From: an uncultured Collinsella sp.
GTDB taxonomy: Bacteria > Actinomycetota > Coriobacteriia > Coriobacteriales > Coriobacteriaceae
Direction: 5' to 3'
Assembly (NCBI GenBank): GCA_905197385.1
Contig: CAJJYO010000087.1
Coordinates: forward strand, 1 to 6,886
DNA: 6,886 bases
Below, piece by piece: positions 1 to 5,340 of the stretch. Each line of letters begins with the position of its first letter. The first letter of the stretch is position 1. The notes under the pieces were generated by a model. It searched no databases. It was not told the DNA's origin and worked only from the letters and a program-made list of their open reading frames with translations. Both the position numbers and the translations under genes were made by a program.

Positions 1-18
1 GCCGTACGCTTGAACTTG

Positions 19-51
19 GAAGGGGGAGGCCTCGCGGCCCCCCCCTTTTTT
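19..51 (+). terminator. Intrinsic (Rho-independent) terminator of an upstream gene
   Basis: A G-rich arm (about 20-31) pairs with a C-rich arm (36-47) around a four-base TCGC loop at 32-35. Eleven to twelve pairs form, with one A-C mismatch (27/40) inside the stem. A run of six T (46-51) follows, and its first bases also extend the stem against the two A at 20-21. This is a classic terminator reading rightward. It must end a transcript starting left of the window and separates that gene from the acpS operon. Bases 1-18 are too short to identify the upstream gene. Confidence 0.9.
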
Positions 52-65
52 GCGTTTACGGGCTT

Positions 66-95
66 TTGTCTCACATAGTAGCTGTGTTTTATAAC
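66..95 (+). promoter_or_regulatory. Possible upstream promoter (TTGTCT - 18 bp - TATAAC)
   Basis: TTGTCT at 66-71 resembles a -35 box and TATAAC at 90-95 resembles a -10 box, with an 18-base spacer. Transcription would start near 102 and give a leader of about 60 bases before acpS. It lies directly after the terminator, where a new promoter is expected. It competes with the better-placed candidate at 102-131, and either or both may be used. The call rests only on consensus likeness. Confidence 0.35.
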
Positions 96-101
96 CCTCG
101 T

Positions 102-131
102 TTGTCGCATCTTCTGTGAACGGGCTACAAT
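102..131 (+). promoter_or_regulatory. Likely operon promoter (TTGTCG - 18 bp - TACAAT)
   Basis: TTGTCG at 102-107 and TACAAT at 126-131 match sigma70-type -35 and -10 boxes with an 18-base spacer. The start of transcription would be near 138, leaving a leader of a little over 20 bases that carries the Shine-Dalgarno sequence of acpS. The -10 box is one base from consensus. No terminator or comparable promoter was noticed further down, so this site is inferred to drive the whole block to tsaD. Confidence 0.55.
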
Positions 132-150
132 AACTTAGTCTGTGCGATAT

Positions 151-158
151 GGAGGTGA
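151..158 (+). promoter_or_regulatory. Ribosome binding site that fixes the acpS start
   Basis: GGAGGTGA is a full eight-base complement to the 3' end of 16S rRNA and ends two bases before the ATG at 161. An in-frame ATG at 149 overlaps the beginning of this site, so it cannot be served by it. The site therefore selects 161 as the start. Confidence 0.85.
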
Positions 159-160
159 AC

Positions 161-700
161 ATGGCTGAAGCTGGTATCGGCGTTGATATCGTCGAGATTT
201 CCCGCATGAAATCAATTCTTGAAAAGACGCCGTCGTTTGCTCGGCGTGTGTTTACCGAAGAAGAGCGTGCGTATTGCGATGCATCATCGCGTCCCGCTGC
301 TCACTATGCGAGCCGCTTTGCTTCGCGCGAGGCGGTACTTAAAGCTCTCGGCACGGGTTTTAGTCAAGGCGTGGGTCGCAAGGATGTTTCGGTTACGCGT
401 GATAAACTCGGCAAACCGAAGGCGCTGCTTTCGGGCCGTGCTCTCGAGATCGCTCAAGAACTGGGTGTTGTTGAAGTCGCTCTTTCCATTACGCTTACAG
501 GAGATTTGGCCGTTGCGAATGCCATCGCGATTACCGAAGATGCTCGGCCTAAGCCAAAAGAGGAAAAGGTGAGCACCAAGAAACGCGTAGCGCAGACATT
601 TAAAGAGGCTCGCTCTGTTTTAGATGAGCTTGAGCAGCTGCAGAATTCAGCATTGACGGAGCACCTGGGCGATGCTTCGCAAGATACGCTAGGAGCATAG
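161..700 (+). CDS. acpS: Holo-[acyl-carrier-protein] synthase with C-terminal extension
   Basis: AcpS transfers 4'-phosphopantetheine from coenzyme A to the conserved serine of apo-ACP, switching on fatty acid synthesis in the cytoplasm. The 179-residue protein opens with GIGVDIVEISR (residues 5-15), where D9 is the expected metal-binding aspartate. It also has FASREAVLKALGTG (53-66), with E57 as the second metal ligand. Two usually conserved positions differ: the lysine of the KEA motif is arginine (R56), and the histidine in the last core strand (SxSH-type motif) appears to be leucine (L112 in SITLTGD). The normal family length is about 120 residues and the core ends near 127. The remaining 50 or so residues are a charged tail, Lys/Glu-rich and then probably helical (about 140-165), which I do not recognise. 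ATG 161 is chosen over ATG 149 because of the Shine-Dalgarno position. The stop codon abuts the nnr start. Confidence 0.9.
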   Translation: MAEAGIGVDIVEISRMKSILEKTPSFARRVFTEEERAYCDASSRPAAHYASRFASREAVLKALGTGFSQGVGRKDVSVTRDKLGKPKALLSGRALEIAQELGVVEVALSITLTGDLAVANAIAITEDARPKPKEEKVSTKKRVAQTFKEARSVLDELEQLQNSALTEHLGDASQDTLGA

Positions 701-2317
701 ATGAAACCGGTTTTGAGTACCGAAGAAGTCGTTCGTCTCGAGGATATCATCGAACGCGAAGGGACTTCGAAGGCCGAGCTTATGGAGCTAGCGGGTGAGT
801 TTGCCGCCAACGAGGTCTTGAAGCTCAATCCCGATCGGGTTCTCGTTCTGGTCGGTTTTGGTAATAATGGCGGCGACGGTTGGGTTGCCGCCGATATCCT
901 GAGCCATAAGGGTGTGGACGTGGATATCGTTTCTCCGGTTGAGCCGGATGAGATTCCTGCTGCTCTGGCACGTCATGTTGCTCGTCGTACTGCCGGCCGC
1001 GATGTGCACGTTTGCGTCGGCCCCTCGCGTGACGAACTCGAGGTTTTGATCGATAAGGCCGATGTTGTTGTCGATGCCATTTTTGGTACCGGTTTCCACG
1101 GAAATCTGCGTGCGCCGTTCTCCATCTGGATTCCTACGGTCAATGAATGCGCCGATTGTGTCGTATCCATTGATGTTCCCTCGGGCCTGAATGCCGAGAC
1201 GGGCGTTGTTGATGACGACTGCATTCGTGCCGAGCATACGGTGACGATGATTGCGCCCAAGATTGGTCTGTATAGCGCTGATGGTCCTGAGTATGCTGGC
1301 GATTTGATCTGCGGCAATCTTTACGACCGTCTTGACGAGGTCATCGATGATGTCGACCACGCCGCCGAGATTGTCGAGCCCGGTGACTTAGTTGATTACT
1401 TTGCCCCACTACCTACGAATATCGATAAGTATTCCCGTGGCTCTGTGCTTATTGTCGCCGGATCTGCGCAATATCCTGGTGCTGCCATTATGGCGGCCAA
1501 GTCTGCAGCTCGCGCGGGTGCTGGTTACGTGGCAGTCGCGGCTCCTGACGCCTGCGCCAATCTTATTCGCATGGCACTTCCTTCGATTCCCGTCTTTGCT
1601 ATTCCGTCTGATTCCCGCGGCTCCTTTGGCGCCGCTGCGCGCATGACGGTGTGCGAGATTGCAAAGAAGTACAGCTGCGTACTGTGCGGTCCCGGTATGA
1701 CGACATCTGCCGGCGCTATGCAGGTGGTTTCGGGCTTGCTCGAGCTTGATGTGCCGCTTATCTTGGACGCCGATGCACTCAACTGCCTTGCTAAGATTGC
1801 CATTGACGGTATTGATAGTAATCCCGAGATGTATCGTCGCGAGCAGCCGTTGGTTATGACGCCGCACTATCGTGAACTTTCGCGTCTGGTTGCCGGTGAC
1901 GAGGTGAACGACCTTGGTACTGCGATTGCAGCCGCGCAGAAGGTTGTCTGGGCTGCAGGCTCTGACAATCTGGTGGTCATTGCCAAGGGGCCGACGACGG
2001 CTATCTGTGGCGTTGAGCGTGTGCTGCTGCCGCTCTCGGGTCCGGCTTCTCTGGCAACTGCCGGTTCGGGTGATGTTCTCGCGGGTATTTTGGCCGGCAC
2101 GCTTGCCACCATGCGCGACGAGATGGATCGTTGGGAGTTGCTGTATTCGTACGCCGTCGCACTTCACAGCTACGCCGGTTTTGCCGCGGCGACGGAGTAT
2201 GGTGAGAAGAGCGTTATCGCGACCGATCTTATTGACTTGATCGGTCCTGCCATGGAACTGGCGGCAAAGGATGCGCTCGAAGATCTGGGAATCATGGACG
2301 AAGGGTCGGATGACTAA
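701..2317 (+). CDS. nnr: Bifunctional NAD(P)H-hydrate epimerase / ADP-dependent NAD(P)H-hydrate dehydratase
   Basis: This enzyme repairs NADHX and NADPHX, the hydrated and inactive forms of the cofactors. The N-terminal YjeF_N (NnrE) domain interconverts the R and S epimers, and the C-terminal carbohydrate-kinase-like (NnrD) domain dehydrates the S form using ADP. The epimerase half shows GFGNNGGDG (52-60), VVDAIFGTG (123-131) and SIDVPSGLNAETG (156-168). The dehydratase half starts near KYSRGSVLIVAGS (243-255) and shows LDADALN (355-361), TPHYRE (387-392, the usual HxxE site), KGPTTAI (429-435) and the nucleotide-site loop AGSGDVLAG (454-462) with the key aspartate D458. The length, 538 residues, is somewhat longer than the roughly 500 usual for fused Nnr. 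AGGAG at 691-695 serves the ATG at 701, which directly follows the acpS stop, so translation is probably coupled. Confidence 0.95.
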   Translation: MKPVLSTEEVVRLEDIIEREGTSKAELMELAGEFAANEVLKLNPDRVLVLVGFGNNGGDGWVAADILSHKGVDVDIVSPVEPDEIPAALARHVARRTAGRDVHVCVGPSRDELEVLIDKADVVVDAIFGTGFHGNLRAPFSIWIPTVNECADCVVSIDVPSGLNAETGVVDDDCIRAEHTVTMIAPKIGLYSADGPEYAGDLICGNLYDRLDEVIDDVDHAAEIVEPGDLVDYFAPLPTNIDKYSRGSVLIVAGSAQYPGAAIMAAKSAARAGAGYVAVAAPDACANLIRMALPSIPVFAIPSDSRGSFGAAARMTVCEIAKKYSCVLCGPGMTTSAGAMQVVSGLLELDVPLILDADALNCLAKIAIDGIDSNPEMYRREQPLVMTPHYRELSRLVAGDEVNDLGTAIAAAQKVVWAAGSDNLVVIAKGPTTAICGVERVLLPLSGPASLATAGSGDVLAGILAGTLATMRDEMDRWELLYSYAVALHSYAGFAAATEYGEKSVIATDLIDLIGPAMELAAKDALEDLGIMDEGSDD

Positions 2318-2319
2318 TC

Positions 2320-3465
2320 ATGAATAAAGCCGATTTGACGCGCTGGTCCTGGGTTGAGATCGACCGCGGGGCGCTCCGTCGCAACACGAGGGCCTATAAG
2401 AACTTGTTGAATCCACGTCAGCGCCTGTGCTGCGTGGTCAAGGCTGATGCTTATGGCCATGGAGCTGTTGAGTGCGCCAAGATCATGTATTCGGCCGGTG
2501 CCGATATGTTTGCCGTGGCGACGGTTAACGAGGGCGTTGAGCTCCGACAGGGCGGGATTACGAAACCCATTCTCATCCTAAGCGAGCCGCCTATCGAGGC
2601 CATTCCGACGTTGCTCGAGTTTGATATCATGCCCTCGGTCTATACGTCTGACTTTGCTCTTGCGTATGGCGAATGTGCCGTCGCGGCGGGCAAGGTGGGC
2701 AAGTATCATCTCGCCATCGAGACGGGCATGAACCGCATCGGCGTACATTACACGCAGGTGCTCGACTTTGTCCGCGGTATTAATTTCCATCGCGGTATTC
2801 AGTGCGACGGCGTATTTACGCACTTCGCCACGGCCGATGAACCTTCGGGCTGGGACTACAAGCTGCAGTGTCAGCGCTTTACCGAGGCCGTTCAGGCCAT
2901 TAAGGATGCGGGTTTTGAGTGCGGTATCGTGCACTGCGCCAACACGCCGTCTTCGATGCTCGACCCCTCGATGCATTTTGATATGATTCGCGCCGGCGTT
3001 GGCTTGTATGGCATGCAGCCGTGCGAGCTGAGTGGCCGCGTGATGCGGCTTGATCCCGTTATGAGCGTCCATGCGCGCGTGACGCGCGTGGCGCACCCTG
3101 CGATGGGTGAGGGCGTGGGCTACGGTTTTACCTACCGCGTACCGCGTACACGCGTTCAGATCTGCACGCTGCCGATCGGTTATGCCGACGGCCTATCGCG
3201 TACGCTTTCCAATCGTATGGATGTGCTGTATCGCGGCGAGCGTGTGCATCAGGTTGGCAATATCTGCATGGACCAGTTTATGGTCGCCATTCAGTCCAAC
3301 CCGGCACACGAGATTCCCGAGGCCGAACATGGTGATGAGATGATTATTGTCGGCCGCGATGGCGATGCCGAGATCACTATGGACGAGATGGCCCGACTGC
3401 GCGGAACGATTAACTACGAGGTCGCCTGCGGCTTTGGCATGCGTCTCGACAAGGTCTACGTGTAG
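2320..3465 (+). CDS. alr: Alanine racemase (PLP-dependent)
   Basis: Alanine racemase converts L-alanine to D-alanine for the peptidoglycan peptide. At 381 residues it has normal family length. VVKADAYGHG (39-48) carries the PLP-binding lysine K41. GMNRIG (136-141) holds the arginine that supports the cofactor phenolate. GVGYGFTYR (265-273) contains the second catalytic tyrosine, Y268 by motif position. GYADGLSR (287-294) and NICMDQFMV (314-322) are family signatures. The N-terminal TIM-barrel and C-terminal beta domain both appear complete. The start lies two bases after the nnr stop, with only weak Shine-Dalgarno candidates (AAGGG at 2301-2305, GGA at 2308-2310), which suggests coupling to nnr. 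The order acpS-nnr-alr is familiar from other Gram-positive bacteria, where a MazEF-type toxin pair often follows. None is present here. Confidence 0.96.
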   Translation: MNKADLTRWSWVEIDRGALRRNTRAYKNLLNPRQRLCCVVKADAYGHGAVECAKIMYSAGADMFAVATVNEGVELRQGGITKPILILSEPPIEAIPTLLEFDIMPSVYTSDFALAYGECAVAAGKVGKYHLAIETGMNRIGVHYTQVLDFVRGINFHRGIQCDGVFTHFATADEPSGWDYKLQCQRFTEAVQAIKDAGFECGIVHCANTPSSMLDPSMHFDMIRAGVGLYGMQPCELSGRVMRLDPVMSVHARVTRVAHPAMGEGVGYGFTYRVPRTRVQICTLPIGYADGLSRTLSNRMDVLYRGERVHQVGNICMDQFMVAIQSNPAHEIPEAEHGDEMIIVGRDGDAEITMDEMARLRGTINYEVACGFGMRLDKVYV

Positions 3466-3473
3466 GAGCCGCT

Positions 3474-4094
3474 ATGGGCGTCATGCACATCCCCGGCCAT
3501 ACCCATCAGGCACCACGTGAGGTCGCACTCGAGGAAATTGAGGCCGTTCTGGGCGATTGTCACCTCTGCCAGCTCTACCAGTCGCGTCACAATATCGTGT
3601 TTGGCGTGGGAAACCCCCGCGCTCGCGTGATGTTTATTGGCGAGGCGCCGGGCCGCAATGAGGATTTGCAGGGCGAGCCCTTTGTGGGGGCGGCAGGCGA
3701 GGACCTCAACGGCATTTTGTCGCTGGCGGGGCTCAAACGCGAAGACGTCTACATTGCCAACGTGCTTAAGTGCCGCCCGCCGGGAAACCGCAATCCGCGT
3801 CCCGAGGAAGTGCTGGCTTGCTCGCCGTTTTTGCGTGAGCAGATTCGAAGCATCTGGCCTGATATTATCGTGACGCTCGGCAACCCCGCGACGCACTTTG
3901 TGCTTAAGACCGAGATTGGCATTACTAAGCTGCGCGGCAGGTTCCACCAGATGGGGCATTTTGTAGTAATGCCCACGTTCCATCCGGCAGCAGCGCTGCG
4001 CAATCCGGCGTGGCAGGAGCTGCTGGAGGAAGACTTTAAGATGCTGGGCGACTATCTGGAGCGACATCCCGCACCAGAGGACGCCTCGGAATAA
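3474..4094 (+). CDS. Family 4 (Fe-S) uracil-DNA glycosylase
   Basis: This enzyme removes uracil, from cytosine deamination or misincorporated dUTP, as the first step of base excision repair. Four cysteines, C29, C32, C100 and C116, have the spacing of the [4Fe-4S] cluster of Thermus-type family 4 glycosylases. The active-site motif GEAPGRNED (56-64) is followed by GEPFVGAAGEDL (67-78), which holds the uracil-pocket residues. LGNPATHF (135-142) and the second catalytic motif MPTFHPAAALRNP (166-178) complete the family pattern. The length, 206 residues, is normal for this family. The first 20 or so residues are an unmatched lead-in. ATG 3474 is preferred because AGGAG at 3464-3468, overlapping the alr stop codon, sits five bases before it. 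A later ATG at 3483 is possible but worse placed. The phage SPO1 polymerase-like domain name sometimes used for this family does not imply phage origin. Confidence 0.93.
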   Translation: MGVMHIPGHTHQAPREVALEEIEAVLGDCHLCQLYQSRHNIVFGVGNPRARVMFIGEAPGRNEDLQGEPFVGAAGEDLNGILSLAGLKREDVYIANVLKCRPPGNRNPRPEEVLACSPFLREQIRSIWPDIIVTLGNPATHFVLKTEIGITKLRGRFHQMGHFVVMPTFHPAAALRNPAWQELLEEDFKMLGDYLERHPAPEDASE

Positions 4095-4106
4095 TAAGGA
4101 GCATAT

Positions 4107-4613
4107 ATGTCCCTGGAGCGCCTGGGGGTAGGTACTTACAAAACGACTTGCGCTGCCGATACGGAGTACTTTGGCGAGCTAATTGCACCGTACCTTGAGG
4201 ACGGCGATGTGCTCATCCTGACCGGTGGCCTGGGAGTGGGCAAAACTCACTTTACCAAGGGCGTCTCGCGCGGGCTGGGCGATGGGCATATGGTTACGAG
4301 CCCTACGTTTGCGCTCATGGCCGTTCACGATCAAGGTCGTATTCCGCTGTTTCACTTTGATCTATACCGCCTGGAGCATGCCTACGAGCTCGAGGATACG
4401 GGCATTTTCGATGTGCTGGGCTATGAGGGTGCTTGCCTGCTGGAATGGGGCGAACAATTCCAGGACGAGCTGACGGATGAGTATCTTTCGGTGACGCTCA
4501 AGCGTGATGAGGGCGACAGCGATGTGCGAACGATAACGCTTGAGGCGCACGGTGACCGCGCAATGGAGCTTTCCCATTTGATTGATAGGGCTGTACAAGA
4601 TGAGCTTGCATAA
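4107..4613 (+). CDS. tsaE: tRNA t6A37 threonylcarbamoyladenosine biosynthesis ATPase TsaE
   Basis: TsaE is the small P-loop ATPase that binds the TsaB-TsaD pair and resets it between rounds of threonylcarbamoyl transfer to A37 of ANN-decoding tRNAs. The Walker A motif GGLGVGKTHFTKG spans 40-52, with K46 and T47. SPTFAL (65-70) is the switch-like motif. HFDLYRLE (83-90) and the EWGEQF motif (113-118) are further family signatures. At 168 residues it is close to the usual 150-160. TAAGGAG at 4095-4101, five bases before the ATG, is a strong ribosome binding site in the 12-base gap after the glycosylase gene. The last 14 bases overlap the start of the fused TsaB-RimI-TsaD gene, its direct functional partner. 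Confidence 0.95.
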   Translation: MSLERLGVGTYKTTCAADTEYFGELIAPYLEDGDVLILTGGLGVGKTHFTKGVSRGLGDGHMVTSPTFALMAVHDQGRIPLFHFDLYRLEHAYELEDTGIFDVLGYEGACLLEWGEQFQDELTDEYLSVTLKRDEGDSDVRTITLEAHGDRAMELSHLIDRAVQDELA

Positions 4614-5340
4614 CGACAACGCGCTGGTGGTGGCGCTCGATACCTCGACCGACATGCTTGCCTGCGCGGCAAGCTGGATTGATGGGCAGACGGGCGAGAC
4701 GAAGCTCGTGAGTGGCGACCACATGTGTCGCCGTCACGCCAACGTTGAGCTCGTGAATACCGTTGATGGCGTGCTGGCTCAAGCCGGTCTGGATCGCAGC
4801 GATGTTGGTTGCTATGTGGTCGGCCGCGGCCCGGGGTCCTTTACGGGTGTGCGCATCGGCATCTCCACTGCCAAGGGCCTCGCGCGTGGTGCCAATGTTC
4901 CGCTGCTGGGCGTGTCGACGCTCGACGCCTGCGCTTGGACGGCGTGGAAGGCTGGCGTGCGCGGCAAGCTTGGTATCTTGGCCGATGCTATGCGCGGTGA
5001 GGTATATCCGGCGCTGTATATGCTGGTCGATGAGGGTCCCGAGCGTCTGTTTCAGCGCGAGCGCGTGGTCAAGGCCGCCGTGGCGCTCGATGAGTGGCGC
5101 CAAGCAGCGGACTGGGACCAGGTTCAGCTGACCGGTGACGGTCTCGTGCGCTATGGCAAGCTGCTGGGTGAGGACGAGACCGCCCGCTGCGTGGAGCGCG
5201 ACCTGTGGTGGCCTTCGGGCGAGGGCTTGCTGCTCGCGCACGCTGCGGGTGACGGCGATCCGGCTCGCGTCCTGCCGATTTACACGCGCCTTTCGGACGC
5301 CGAGGAAAACGAGCGCAAGCGCCTGGGCCTTGCCGAGAGC
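4600..5340 (+). other. TsaB domain of the fusion (residues ~1-247)
   Basis: The domain begins with VVALDTST (10-17), the first strand of the ASKHA fold. It contains the strong TsaB signature GRGPGSFTGVRIG (75-87) followed by STAKGLARG. RGEVYPALY appears in mid-domain. It closes with PIYTRLSDAEENE (226-238), the typical TsaB C-terminal sequence. TsaB has no transferase activity of its own in known systems. It dimerises with TsaD and contacts TsaE. The length is near that of free TsaB (about 220-240). Confidence 0.92.

Noticed and set aside
149..160. Alternative acpS start at ATG 149
   Set aside because: This ATG overlaps the start of the Shine-Dalgarno sequence and has no ribosome binding site of its own. 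ATG 161 is correctly spaced and gives the normal AcpS N-terminus.
1409..2167. 252-codon open frame on the minus strand opposite the NnrD domain
   Set aside because: The plus strand carries all NnrD motifs. The antisense product is low-information and basic.
3068..3095. GCGCG-rich local repeat inside alr
   Set aside because: It encodes ordinary alr residues (HARVTRVAHP) and lacks a T-run or extended symmetry, so it is codon-driven rather than a terminator or operator.
3474..4094. Phage origin suggested by likeness to SPO1 polymerase-type domains
   Set aside because: The four Fe-S cysteines with Thermus-type spacing and both glycosylase motifs identify a cellular family 4 enzyme. No phage genes are nearby.
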